This document shows, piece by piece, positions 8,826 through 16,988 of a stretch of 23,559 nucleotides of DNA. Source of the stretch: SIG653 sp964509125 (GTDB lineage: Bacteria > Bacillota > Clostridia > Oscillospirales > CAG-382); assembly GCA_964509125.1 (NCBI GenBank), contig CAZDVZ010000032.1:1-23559 (forward strand), in the 5' to 3' direction. The notes below the pieces were generated by a model that was given only the letters and a program-made list of their open reading frames with translations, was not told where the DNA came from and made no database searches. A program made the position numbers and the translations under genes. Within the stretch, counting starts at the first letter, position 1. The number at the start of each line of letters is the position of its first letter.

Positions 8826-8842
8826 AAGCAATTTTTTTAAAA

Positions 8843-9535
8843 CTATAGGATCGCAGTGATGTAATCATTAACTGAAATGGAATCCGGAGTAACATTACAG
8901 TCAACGCACAACAAATTAACCCCAAGACTAACGGCTTCTTTTAAAGAATTTGAAAATTCATAGTGAAGTTCTGAATTTGGTTTAAAATGCGATACTCCCT
9001 TTAATTGAATTATAAATAGGATATATGCTTCATATCCTTCTCTTAAGCATTGGCAAAGCTCTTTTAGATGCTTCACACCTCTTAATGTTGGTGCGTCGGG
9101 AAACATTGCAACATCGTCATGTTCAAGTGTTACCCCTTTTACTTCCAAAAATGCTTTTCTGTCACCGTCTTCTATATAGAAATCAAATCTTGAACTTCCA
9201 TATGTAACCTCACGACGAATATTAGCATTTTTTGAAAAAATAGTTCCTAAAGATAGCCACTCATGTGCTACGTCATTTACTATTTGTGAATCCATATTAA
9301 TTAATAAAGCGCCATTTGGTTTCTCTTTCAAAACTGCTATGAGATCATATTTTGTTTTCCTCAAAGGATTGTCCTCAACAGAAAGGTAAACAGTTGCGCC
9401 ATTAACCAAAAGTTCGTTACATCTTCCTGTGTTTTTAACATGAACAGTCTCAATATATTCTCCAATTTTTACATTAGCAATAAATCTATTTGGACGACTT
9501 AGAAAAGTTCCATTAATCACTTTTTTATATTTCAT
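8843..9535 (-). CDS. sfsA: SfsA family protein (sugar fermentation stimulation protein homologue)
   Basis: A 230-residue protein of normal family length. The hallmarks are visible: FLSRPNRFIANV near the start, HVKNTGRCNELL (32-43), GSSRFDFY (113-120), EVKGVTLE (131-138) and MFPDAPTLRGVKHL (144-157). The Asp118 / Glu131-Val-Lys133 arrangement matches the PD-(D/E)XK nuclease-like fold of SfsA. The name comes from an Escherichia coli maltose-metabolism phenotype; the true biochemical role is unsettled, with DNA binding or nuclease activity proposed. The start codon lies in the stop of the upstream DUF1893 gene (ATGA overlap) with AAGGA just upstream, so the two are almost certainly co-transcribed and translationally coupled. 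No clear terminator follows; the next gene has its own promoter. Confidence 0.95.
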   Translation of the reverse strand: MKYKKVINGTFLSRPNRFIANVKIGEYIETVHVKNTGRCNELLVNGATVYLSVEDNPLRKTKYDLIAVLKEKPNGALLINMDSQIVNDVAHEWLSLGTIFSKNANIRREVTYGSSRFDFYIEDGDRKAFLEVKGVTLEHDDVAMFPDAPTLRGVKHLKELCQCLREGYEAYILFIIQLKGVSHFKPNSELHYEFSNSLKEAVSLGVNLLCVDCNVTPDSISVNDYITAIL

Positions 9536-9954
9536 CGCGTTAATTCCTTATATTTATGAATAATAGCTTCTACCCCTTTTGACAAGTCATCAATATCTTT
9601 GACTGAATTTTCCATGGGACAGGGCCCGGTATTGAAGCGATTTCTAATACCGTCAACCAATATATCATACTCTACATATACGCCGTGTTTTTTTAAAATT
9701 TCCAACGCAGAAACACTAATTGTTTTTCCATATATAAATTTTACATTCATGACAATATAAAGCATTGCAGAAGCTTTACCAATAACTTTATCAGCCGCAG
9801 AAAAACCGCTATAATCCTTTTTAGATTCTACAAATTTTAATAAAGGTGATACTCCTCTGTCGGAAGAATATAAAATATGCTCTCCGTCAATCAAAACACA
9901 AGTATATTTTTTTTCTTCTAAAAGTCTTTTTGCTTTTTCTAAATTTTTATTCAT
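9532..9954 (-). CDS. DUF1893 family protein
   Basis: A 140-residue cytosolic protein. It has the DUF1893 pattern: an N-terminal strand (CVLIDGEHILYSSDRGVSPLL, about 19-39), the helix FSAADKVIGKASAMLYIVMNVK (51-72), then SALEILKKHGV (82-92) and GPCPMENSV (110-118) with Cys112. The family is structurally related to cytidine-deaminase-like folds (TM1506-type), but no reaction is established and I would not infer one here. The AGGTGG ribosome site is 8 bases upstream. The gene overlaps sfsA by 4 bases. A terminator for the previous unit lies immediately upstream, so a promoter must sit in that small gap or the pair depends on read-through; I could not find a convincing promoter. Confidence 0.85.
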   Translation of the reverse strand: MNKNLEKAKRLLEEKKYTCVLIDGEHILYSSDRGVSPLLKFVESKKDYSGFSAADKVIGKASAMLYIVMNVKFIYGKTISVSALEILKKHGVYVEYDILVDGIRNRFNTGPCPMENSVKDIDDLSKGVEAIIHKYKELTR

Positions 9955-9976
9955 AGTTCAAACCACCTGTATTCTT

Positions 9977-10009
9977 TCAAAAAAGTCACCCGAAAATATC
10001 GAGTGACTT
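9977..10009 (-). terminator. Rho-independent terminator after the pgi / ATPase / membrane protein unit
   Basis: An 11-base stem (AAGTCACTCGA with TCGGGTGACTT on the minus strand, one G-U pair, 5-base loop) is followed immediately by TTTTTT. It lies about 40 bases past the stop of the membrane protein gene. Confidence 0.88.
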
Positions 10010-10049
10010 AAAATTTGAAGCTTTTTTATTTAAAAATAAATATAAACAT

Positions 10050-10478
10050 TTAATTATGTGATTTTTTATCAACAGAAGAATCACGCATCAAATACTTAAA
10101 AAGGGCATTAATTCCTAATGAAGCGTAGTGCAACACCCAATATACAACAACATAGACAAAAATTCCAAAAAAAACTATTTGAAACAGTCTACTATTTTCT
10201 TGTTGATTAGCCGAAGTTGAAATGTGATATATCCACACAAAAACACCAACACCGTTAGCGGTGAAATGTATTGTTCTTGCTATTATTGGTGGAATTTTTT
10301 TTATATCAAAAACAACAAACGAAGCACCAAAAAACAATGCCCAAACAAAAATTGATGCAGCATGTCCAAATTGATAATATAAATTGCTTTCAGCTGAGTA
10401 AAGTACAAAAAGCAAAGTCAATGTGATAACAGTGAAAAAAACCCCACATCTATGGAAAATAAGTTTTGTATTTTTCAT
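10050..10478 (-). CDS. Small four-helix membrane protein of unknown function
   Basis: I do not recognise this 142-residue protein. It has four clear hydrophobic segments at about residues 11-28, 36-57, 66-86 and 98-120, short loops, and a charged C-terminal tail (MRDSSVDKKSHN). Size and topology resemble DUF3021-type proteins of Bacillota, but I see no diagnostic motif. It follows the P-loop ATPase gene by 10 bases and precedes the terminator, so it is the last gene of the pgi unit. The only GGAG lies 18 bases upstream, in the end of the ATPase gene, so translation may depend on coupling. A functional link with the ATPase is plausible from spacing only. Confidence 0.8.
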   Translation of the reverse strand: MKNTKLIFHRCGVFFTVITLTLLFVLYSAESNLYYQFGHAASIFVWALFFGASFVVFDIKKIPPIIARTIHFTANGVGVFVWIYHISTSANQQENSRLFQIVFFGIFVYVVVYWVLHYASLGINALFKYLMRDSSVDKKSHN

Positions 10479-10488
10479 AACTTATAAC

Positions 10489-10911
10489 TTAATTTTCTCC
10501 GGTAACAACATACCCACTAAGAGATACAGGGAGATCCTCGCTCGATACAGAAGACGTAATAAAACATTTTATATTATATTTGTCTGTTCTGTCAGATAAT
10601 TTAAGAATGAACTTCTCAAATTCATCAATATCATTTCCACACATCTTAAGTGCGCTATCAATGTATATCTCAGTTATATCATAATTTGATGAAATAATAC
10701 CGCAAATAAACCCATAAAGTTCCTCTGCGTTTCCAACACCATAATCTATAACATCAATAAGTCTTACGTGCATATTAACATTAAAAGTAAGTTTCTTGCC
10801 ATATTCAACGCAAACAACGTCACCTTTCGTTACTTCAGATGCGGCATTAACCTTATCAACAAACATTTTTGTTTTTCCAGAGCCTTTAAGACCAATCACG
10901 AGTTCAATCAT
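10489..10911 (-). CDS. Small P-loop NTPase of unknown function
   Basis: A 140-residue protein that starts almost directly with a Walker A motif, GLKGSGKT (residues 7-14, Lys13). A candidate Walker B strand ends in IYID (Asp85). It lacks the extra domains of helicases, kinases or ABC ATPases, and the nucleotide-binding core is nearly the whole protein. Relatives in Clostridia are often loosely labelled as ATP-binding or twitching-motility proteins; I would not carry that over. A strong AAGGAG ribosome site precedes it. It lies 21 bases after pgi and 10 bases before a membrane protein gene, so all three are likely one transcript. Confidence 0.82.
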   Translation of the reverse strand: MIELVIGLKGSGKTKMFVDKVNAASEVTKGDVVCVEYGKKLTFNVNMHVRLIDVIDYGVGNAEELYGFICGIISSNYDITEIYIDSALKMCGNDIDEFEKFILKLSDRTDKYNIKCFITSSVSSEDLPVSLSGYVVTGEN

Positions 10912-10932
10912 TATATTAATTTCTCCTTAGTT

Positions 10933-12267
10933 TTATTTTGAAAGTTTTGAAAGTAAGTCCTTTTTCATATCTTCATAACCGGGCTTACCTAAAAGAGCAA
11001 ACATATTTTTCTTATAGCTTTCAACACCGGGTTGATTAAAAGGATTAACATCTAACATATATCCCGAAACAGCACAAGCTATACAGAAGAAATATATAAG
11101 TTCACCCAATGTTTTTTCATCACGTTTAGTATACTCAATAATAAGGTTTGGCGCACCGCCATCTGTGTGGGCAAGCATCGTTCCTAAAAATGCTTTTTCA
11201 TTCACATCGTGAAGGTTTTCTCCTGCAATATAATTGAGACCATCAAAATCGGCTTCATTATAAGGAACTTTGACTTCACAATTAGATTTATTTTGCTTTA
11301 AAACGGTTTCAAAAAGCTTGCGCTGTCCGTCTTGAATATATTGCCCCAAAGAGTGCAAATCGGTGGAGAATATTACAGATGCGGGGAAAATTCCTTTTCC
11401 GTCTTTGCCTTCACTTTCACCATAAAGTTGCTTCCACCACTCCGTAAACATTCTAAGTGAGGGTTCATAGCTACAGAGAAGCTCCACATCCTTACCTTTT
11501 TCAAGAAGAATATTTCTAACAACAGCATATTTGGTAGCTTCATTAACAACATTGGCGTCGTATTCCTTTTTAAATGAAAGTGCTCCTTCCATAAGAGAAT
11601 CAATATCAGCGCCGCAAACAGCGATGGGAAGAAGTCCAACCGGAGTCAAAACAGAAAATCTTCCACCAATATCATCGGGAACAACAAATGTTTCATACCC
11701 TTCCTTGTCGGCAAGCCCCTTCAAAGCGCCCCTTGCTTTGTCGGTAGTAACATAAACTCTATCTCTAATTTCTTCTGTGGTGTATTTTTTTGAAAGGACG
11801 TCTCTTATAATTCTAAAAGCAATAGCACTTTCTGTAGTTGTACCTGATTTTGAAATTACATTAACAGAAATATCTTTTCCCTCACAAATTTCAAGCACAT
11901 CAGCAAGATCATCCCCGCTAAAAGAATTGCCTATAAAATATATCTCCGGAGAATCTTTTGTTATTTGGTTATAATAAGGAGATTTTAAAAATTCAATCGC
12001 CGCCCTTGCACCAAGGTACGAACCTCCAATACCAATAACAAGAAGAGCTTGACTTTGTTTGCGAATTTTTTCAGCAGCTCTCTTTATTGCCTCAAACTCA
12101 ACTCTGTCATAATTTTCAGGAAGATCCACCCATCCCAAAAAATCGTTTCCGGCTCCGCTTTTGTTTTTAATAATTTCTGTGATCCGAGGTATTTTATCCC
12201 AAGCAGATTTATATTCTGCATCAGTGATAAAGCCTTTCAAATACTCGTCAATAACTTTAATGCTCAT
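10933..12267 (-). CDS. pgi: Glucose-6-phosphate isomerase
   Basis: Interconverts glucose 6-phosphate and fructose 6-phosphate in glycolysis. The 444-residue length is normal for the shorter Bacillota form. Family signatures are clear: VIGIGGSYLGARAAIEFL near the N-terminus, SKSGTTTESAIAFR (phosphate-binding Ser/Thr), GGRFSVLTPVGLLP (signature 1 region), the active-site segment WKQLYGESEGKDGKG, and HSLGQYIQDG. I chose the ATG at 12267 (MSIKVIDEY). It has GGTGG 8 bases upstream, whereas the in-frame ATG at 12282 has no ribosome site and would lie only about 13 bases from the predicted transcript start. The gene has its own consensus promoter and leads a three-gene unit. The function is certain; the start is likely. 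Confidence 0.97.
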   Translation of the reverse strand: MSIKVIDEYLKGFITDAEYKSAWDKIPRITEIIKNKSGAGNDFLGWVDLPENYDRVEFEAIKRAAEKIRKQSQALLVIGIGGSYLGARAAIEFLKSPYYNQITKDSPEIYFIGNSFSGDDLADVLEICEGKDISVNVISKSGTTTESAIAFRIIRDVLSKKYTTEEIRDRVYVTTDKARGALKGLADKEGYETFVVPDDIGGRFSVLTPVGLLPIAVCGADIDSLMEGALSFKKEYDANVVNEATKYAVVRNILLEKGKDVELLCSYEPSLRMFTEWWKQLYGESEGKDGKGIFPASVIFSTDLHSLGQYIQDGQRKLFETVLKQNKSNCEVKVPYNEADFDGLNYIAGENLHDVNEKAFLGTMLAHTDGGAPNLIIEYTKRDEKTLGELIYFFCIACAVSGYMLDVNPFNQPGVESYKKNMFALLGKPGYEDMKKDLLSKLSK

Positions 12268-12301
12268 TACACTATCCACCATCTTTCTTTTTGGTGAGTA
12301 T

Positions 12302-12330
12302 ATTATAAATCAAAAAATCAATTTTGTCAA
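12302..12330 (-). promoter_or_regulatory. Perfect-consensus sigma-A promoter of pgi
   Basis: TTGACA (12325-12330), a 17-base spacer and TATAAT (12302-12307) on the minus strand match the consensus in all twelve positions. The predicted start is near 12295. This implies a short leader and strong, largely unregulated transcription. Confidence 0.9.
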
Positions 12331-12357
12331 TCGTTATTTATAAAATGGTTCTTTTCT

Positions 12358-12379
12358 TTTTATTGAATCATCAATAAAA
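12358..12379. repeat. Perfect 9-base inverted repeat upstream of the pgi promoter
   Basis: TTTTATTGA-ATCA-TCAATAAAA is a perfect AT-rich hairpin lying between the terminator of the HAD gene and the pgi promoter. No T-tract follows on the minus strand. Its function is unknown; it could be an auxiliary stem-loop or an operator. Confidence 0.4.
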
Positions 12380-12404
12380 CACTTAGACCCTAATATAGGA
12401 AATG

Positions 12405-12440
12405 AAAAAACAAATTTGATATTTAGAAAGATATAAATTT
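12405..12440 (-). terminator. AT-rich hairpin terminator of the rpe-to-HAD operon
   Basis: On the minus strand AAATTTATAT pairs with ATATCAAATTT (one bulged C, 8-base loop) and is followed by GTTTTTTC. It lies just after the stop of the HAD gene. The stem is weak because it is almost all A-T, so termination may be partial. Confidence 0.55.
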
Positions 12441-12445
12441 TAATA

Positions 12446-13051
12446 TTAAACAAGCTTTAATATCTCACCGACATCAGAAACTATATACTTGGCAGAAGAT
12501 ACGTTAGTTTTTGTACTTATGAGACAGCCGGTCATTCCTGCATTAACCCCGGCTTTTACATCAATCTCTCTGTCTCCAATCATCAATGCTTTTTTTGCAT
12601 CGAATCCAAACCGTTCTGCTAAAGAAAGAAGCGCCATAGGATCGGGTTTAAGAGGAAACTTATCATCAGAAGTAATAAAACCCTCAAAATATCTAAACAG
12701 ATCAAATTTTTTTAAATAGTAAAAAGTAGATTCTTTGGCTCTGTGGGTATAAACAAAATTTTTTTTATCGTTTTGTATAACTGCTTTCAGCACGGTTTCT
12801 GTCATTTCAAACGGAACTACTTTAGGTTCAAGCTCATAATCAAGTTCATAACCTCGAAACTCTTTTATTTGATCAGGCGTTAAGTTAAAAACTTTATAAG
12901 CAGTGGCATAATCAATTTCTAAAGCATCGCGCATTTCCTTCGGAGAACCTTTAATTCCGTGATTTTTTGCCATCTTTACCATAGATGCAGTAATGTGGGG
13001 ATAACTGTCACACAAAGTGCCGTCAAAATCCCATATATATGTGTCAAACAT
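12446..13051 (-). CDS. HAD-superfamily phosphatase (phosphoglycolate-phosphatase-like, subfamily IA)
   Basis: A 201-residue HAD hydrolase. Motif I is WDFDGTLCD (Asp8 nucleophile, Asp10 acid/base), motif II is VYTHR (Thr102), motif III Lys135 lies in LKPDP, and motif IV is GDREID (159-164). The helical cap between residues 15 and 80 places it in subfamily IA, like phosphoglycolate phosphatase and beta-phosphoglucomutase-type enzymes. The substrate cannot be read from sequence; a small phosphorylated sugar or damaged metabolite is likely. It follows ligA by 15 bases and is the last gene of the operon, before the AT-rich terminator. Confidence 0.9.
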   Translation of the reverse strand: MFDTYIWDFDGTLCDSYPHITASMVKMAKNHGIKGSPKEMRDALEIDYATAYKVFNLTPDQIKEFRGYELDYELEPKVVPFEMTETVLKAVIQNDKKNFVYTHRAKESTFYYLKKFDLFRYFEGFITSDDKFPLKPDPMALLSLAERFGFDAKKALMIGDREIDVKAGVNAGMTGCLISTKTNVSSAKYIVSDVGEILKLV

Positions 13052-13066
13052 CAGTTTAATCAGGCT

Positions 13067-15058
13067 TTATTTCAAGCCAAGCCTTTCCAAAAATTCTTTT
13101 TCATTTATCACAGGGACACCAAGCGATTCCGCTTTTGAAAGTTTGCTTCCCGGAGCATCTCCACAAAGAACAAAAGATGTTTTTTTTGAAACAGAAGAGG
13201 AACATTTACCGCCATTTTTAACAACCAAAACCTCAGCCTCAGAGCGTTTTAAGGTTGGTAAAGTGCCTGTTATCACAACAGTCATCCCAGAGAAAATATC
13301 GCTTGCAACAACTTCTTTGCAATCCATTTCAACTCCGGCTTCTTTCAACCGTTTTATAAGCACTTTATTACTTTCGCCATCAAAATATTTTTTTATACTT
13401 TCAGCACTTATAAGTCCAATATCGTCAACTGTACAAAGATCATCAATAGTTGCATCCATAAGCGCATCGATGTTTTTAAAATATAAAGCCAATGTTGATG
13501 CTGCCTTTTCTCCAATATGGCGTATACCTAAAGCAAATATCAATTTTGCAAGACCTGCCGTTTTTGATCTTTCTATTGAAGTGACAAGATTAGACGCGCT
13601 TTTTTCGCCCATGCGATCAAGACCGGAAATATCTTCAGGCAAAAGAGAATATAAATCGGCTATGTCTTTTATCAAACCATTTTCAAGCAAAGCGGCAACA
13701 ACACTCTCACCTAATGATTCAATATTCATTGCATCTCGTGATGCAAAATGAGAAATATTTCTATGAAGCTGTGCGGGACAAGAATTGTTCATGCATCTTA
13801 CAGCCGCCTCATCTTCTTCTCTAAAAGTTTTACCACCGCAAGCGGGACAAAAAATAGGCATTTCATATGGAGCCGTATTTTCCGGACGTTTAGAAATATT
13901 TACACCAACTACTTCGGGAATGATATCTCCTGCTTTGCGAACAATTATAGTATCTCCGATTCTGATGTCTTTTTGTCTGATATAATCAATATTATGCAAT
14001 GTAGCCCTTGACACTTTTGTACCTGCAAGATGAACTGTTTTAAATTCGGCATTCGGAGTAAGCACTCCTGTTCTACCAACTTTGATTGTAATATCATCCA
14101 AAACGGTCTCGGCAGTTTCAGGAGGATATTTAAAAGCGACCGCCCAACGCGGAGCGGAAACAGTTGATCCTAAAGACTCTCTCATGGAAAAAGAGTTAAC
14201 TTTAACAACAGCACCGTCAATATCAGAAACAAAACTCTTTCGACCATCACCTAAAGCCATTATTTTCGCTGCAACCTCAGAAATATCATTAAAAACACTT
14301 CTTTCGGGAGAAACCTTAAAACCGCATTTTTCAAGATAATCCAGCGCACTTTTATGGTCATCCGCTATGGGAGAAGAAGAATATTGGAGATTAAAAACAA
14401 AAAGATCTAATTTCCTTGACGCGCAAATTGCCGGATCAAGCTGTCTTAAAGATCCTGCAGCTGCATTTCTTGGATTAGCAAATGCTTTTTCACCGTCCTC
14501 TTCCCTTTGACGGTTGAGCATGGCAAAGTTTTCTTTTGACATATAAACTTCGCCCCTCACAACAAGTCGCTTTATATCAGTATTTATTCTCAATGGAAGA
14601 GAGGTAATTGTACGTAAATTAGCCGTTACATCTTCACCGATTTCCCCGTCCCCCCTTGTTGCTCCTCTGACAAAAATGCCGTTCTCATATTCAAGAGAAA
14701 CGGAAAGACCATCTATCTTATATTCCACAACATATTCCGCATCTGGAAAGATATTTTTAACTTTGCTGTCAAATGATTCAAGCTCAGAAAAAGAAAAGAC
14801 GTCTGAAATACTTCCCATGGGAAATTCGTGACGAACTTTTTCAAAACGAGTTGCAACAGCACCGCCAACCCTATGTGTTGGCGATGTGGGAGATACCAAA
14901 GATGGAAATTCGGATTCTAAATCTTGCAAACGTCTGAACATAGCATCGTATTCACTATCTTCTATTTCGGGATCATCATCTTCGTAGTATTTTTTTGAAT
15001 GATATTCCAAAAGAGCTCTCAAACATTCAATTTCTTCAGATGCGGTTTTTATATCCAT
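13067..15058 (-). CDS. ligA: NAD+-dependent DNA ligase LigA
   Basis: Seals nicks in replication and repair using NAD+. At 663 residues it is the usual length with the full domain set: domain Ia (about 1-65, YYEDDDPEIEDSEYDAM); the nucleotidyltransferase domain with adenylated Lys114 in YKIDG; an OB domain around 315-400; a four-Cys zinc finger (Cys404, Cys407, Cys422, Cys427); helix-hairpin-helix repeats (about 440-580, including FALGIRHIGEKAA); and a C-terminal BRCT domain (about 585-663, VVITGTLPTLKRSEAE). The ribosome site GAGG overlaps the prmA stop, giving tight packing (9-base gap). No key residue is missing. Confidence 0.99.
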   Translation of the reverse strand: MDIKTASEEIECLRALLEYHSKKYYEDDDPEIEDSEYDAMFRRLQDLESEFPSLVSPTSPTHRVGGAVATRFEKVRHEFPMGSISDVFSFSELESFDSKVKNIFPDAEYVVEYKIDGLSVSLEYENGIFVRGATRGDGEIGEDVTANLRTITSLPLRINTDIKRLVVRGEVYMSKENFAMLNRQREEDGEKAFANPRNAAAGSLRQLDPAICASRKLDLFVFNLQYSSSPIADDHKSALDYLEKCGFKVSPERSVFNDISEVAAKIMALGDGRKSFVSDIDGAVVKVNSFSMRESLGSTVSAPRWAVAFKYPPETAETVLDDITIKVGRTGVLTPNAEFKTVHLAGTKVSRATLHNIDYIRQKDIRIGDTIIVRKAGDIIPEVVGVNISKRPENTAPYEMPIFCPACGGKTFREEDEAAVRCMNNSCPAQLHRNISHFASRDAMNIESLGESVVAALLENGLIKDIADLYSLLPEDISGLDRMGEKSASNLVTSIERSKTAGLAKLIFALGIRHIGEKAASTLALYFKNIDALMDATIDDLCTVDDIGLISAESIKKYFDGESNKVLIKRLKEAGVEMDCKEVVASDIFSGMTVVITGTLPTLKRSEAEVLVVKNGGKCSSSVSKKTSFVLCGDAPGSKLSKAESLGVPVINEKEFLERLGLK

Positions 15059-15067
15059 ACTTTCCTC

Positions 15068-16039
15068 TTATTTACTTTCGTTTTCTGCGATTATGCAAAC
15101 CCAATCGTTCTTTTCTTTAACTTCAAGAACATTAAAATGATTCCGGGATAAAGCATTCAACACTTTTTCTTTTCGCTCAGAAATGATTCCGGAGCATACA
15201 ATTTTACCATTAAGAGCCCTACTGATCATGGGAAGCATCTCAATCACAATATCGGCAACAATGTTAATTAGAACAATATCGTAAATTTTTCCATTAGGAA
15301 GAATTAACTGTTCAAAGTCTCCACCATCTAAAACATTTCCCCAATATACTTTAAAAGAATCACTGAATACACCATTCTTTTTGGCGTTCTCAGTTGCAAT
15401 TCTTGCAGAATTTTCCTCAATATCAACGGCAACTACGGACTTAGCCCCAAGCATCGAAGCGCCAATTCCCAAAATACCGCTTCCACATCCCATATCAAGA
15501 ATATTTTTATCTTCAACGCCAACTGTCTCCACCGCCTCAAGGCAAAGAGCAGTCGTTTCATGCTGCCCTGTTCCAAAAGAAGATTCCGGGTCAATTTCAA
15601 TTATAAATCTATCATCGGGTTCGTATTCTTCCCACGTAGGTTTTACTACGAAGCGTTCTCCTATTATGAGTGGATGAAAATATTGTTTCCAATTATTTGC
15701 CCAATCTTCATCATCCAATGTTGTAACAGTAATTTCAAGTGTACCAACATTTTGACAATTTTGAGATCTAAAATTTTCAACAAGAGATTTTAAAGAAGCA
15801 ATTCTTCCGTCTCCCTGTTCTCCTTCTTCAATATATGCTTTTATTAAAGTTTCGCCCTCCGCTCTACTCATAAGAGAATCATCAATATAGTCAAATGGAA
15901 CAGATTTGTTTTCAAGAAGATCCTTAAAATCTTCCGGATCTTCAACCGTATATAAATTTATATCAGCTGCTAAAAACAAACCTTGAACTATTTCTGACGC
16001 TTCTGATGTTGTGTGAACTGTCACTTCTCTGTATATCAT
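15068..16039 (-). CDS. prmA: Ribosomal protein L11 methyltransferase
   Basis: Methylates ribosomal protein L11 with S-adenosylmethionine. The 323-residue protein has the family's N-terminal substrate-recognition part (about 1-100) and a class I methyltransferase domain. SAM motif I is LDMGCGSGILGIG (181-193), followed by VVAVDIEENS. The family-specific SFGTGQHETT (154-163) and DDEDWANNWKQYFHP (109-123) are present. The ATG directly follows the TAA of psd with no gap, so the pair is probably translationally coupled. metK, which makes its cofactor, lies upstream in the same operon. Confidence 0.97.
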   Translation of the reverse strand: MIYREVTVHTTSEASEIVQGLFLAADINLYTVEDPEDFKDLLENKSVPFDYIDDSLMSRAEGETLIKAYIEEGEQGDGRIASLKSLVENFRSQNCQNVGTLEITVTTLDDEDWANNWKQYFHPLIIGERFVVKPTWEEYEPDDRFIIEIDPESSFGTGQHETTALCLEAVETVGVEDKNILDMGCGSGILGIGASMLGAKSVVAVDIEENSARIATENAKKNGVFSDSFKVYWGNVLDGGDFEQLILPNGKIYDIVLINIVADIVIEMLPMISRALNGKIVCSGIISERKEKVLNALSRNHFNVLEVKEKNDWVCIIAENESK

Positions 16040-16972
16040 TTAATTTTCTCCGTCATCTTTAGTTTTTGGTGAAACCCCGATTTTTTCGCCCATTTTTACA
16101 ATAGTTTCTATATGATCCGCAGAATTTTGAACAATGTCATCATCAATTATTGCCATATTCTTTTGAAGCAAAAGTACAATTGTAGATCCGCCAAATTCAA
16201 ACATACCTTTTTCTTCTCCACGTCTAAAGAAGCCCTCTCCATGAAGATTTTTTATCTTACCTACAAGCATCGCACCAACTTCAATTTGAACAGCTTTTCC
16301 AAAATTCTCGGTTTCAAACACAGTATATTCTCTGCAATTTCTTTTATAAACATTATATTTATCAAGCACAATAGGATTAACTGTATGAAGAACACCTTTT
16401 ATAAATTTATTATCACTCTTTTTACACCAATCAAAATAACAATACCTGTGATAATCGTCAACACTTAATCTAAAAATCAAGCACTTGCCATCTGTAAATT
16501 CTGAAGCAAGTGCCTTGTCTTCCAAAAGATCCTCAACAGTATAGACAGAATCTTTAATATGGAATACACTATCGGACTTTATATCATATACAGACAATTT
16601 TCCGTCACAAGGGCATATAAGAGAAGACTTATTCATGCATATCAATCTTTTACCGGGTTTGATTTTCCTCGTAAAGAAATCATTATAAGATTGATACTTT
16701 CTTTCTTCGTAATCTCTAACATCAATATTGTTTTTTCTTACAAATTTTTTTATACCAATCTTAGAAACTCTACTGTTTAAAATTCTTCCCGTAAACTTTG
16801 AAACAGTGCGTCGAGTAATAACCTTAAGGATAGTTCTGCCTGATCGTGTATTATACAAATATCCAAGAGCCTTTTCTCCGGAAACCACTTTTGTTACCGA
16901 GCTTCCATTTCTATCTCTTGATACCCGTCGAATTTCCTGTTTACTTTTTCTAAATTTTGAAGTGTTTTTCAT
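16040..16972 (-). CDS. psd: Phosphatidylserine decarboxylase proenzyme
   Basis: Converts phosphatidylserine to phosphatidylethanolamine at the membrane. Motifs are YNDFFTRKIKPGKR (96-109), CPCDGKL (120-126, Asp123), DDYHRYCYFDWC (172-183, His175), NVYKRNCREY and the self-cleavage site FGGST (260-264). Processing between Gly262 and Ser263 would yield the pyruvoyl alpha chain. Here the classical LGST is GGST, a common variant. The N-terminal 85 residues are basic (many Arg/Lys), longer than in minimal forms, and may help membrane contact. The gene lies 16 bases after recD2 and directly before prmA. The start has only a weak GAGA site. Confidence 0.96.
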   Translation of the reverse strand: MKNTSKFRKSKQEIRRVSRDRNGSSVTKVVSGEKALGYLYNTRSGRTILKVITRRTVSKFTGRILNSRVSKIGIKKFVRKNNIDVRDYEERKYQSYNDFFTRKIKPGKRLICMNKSSLICPCDGKLSVYDIKSDSVFHIKDSVYTVEDLLEDKALASEFTDGKCLIFRLSVDDYHRYCYFDWCKKSDNKFIKGVLHTVNPIVLDKYNVYKRNCREYTVFETENFGKAVQIEVGAMLVGKIKNLHGEGFFRRGEEKGMFEFGGSTIVLLLQKNMAIIDDDIVQNSADHIETIVKMGEKIGVSPKTKDDGEN

Positions 16973-16988
16973 ACAAACATCTCACATA

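Noticed and set aside
13017..13751. A 244-residue open frame on the plus strand
   Set aside because: It lies wholly opposite ligA and the start of the HAD gene, whose conserved domains are clear; it has no recognisable domain, and its composition is that of an antisense shadow.
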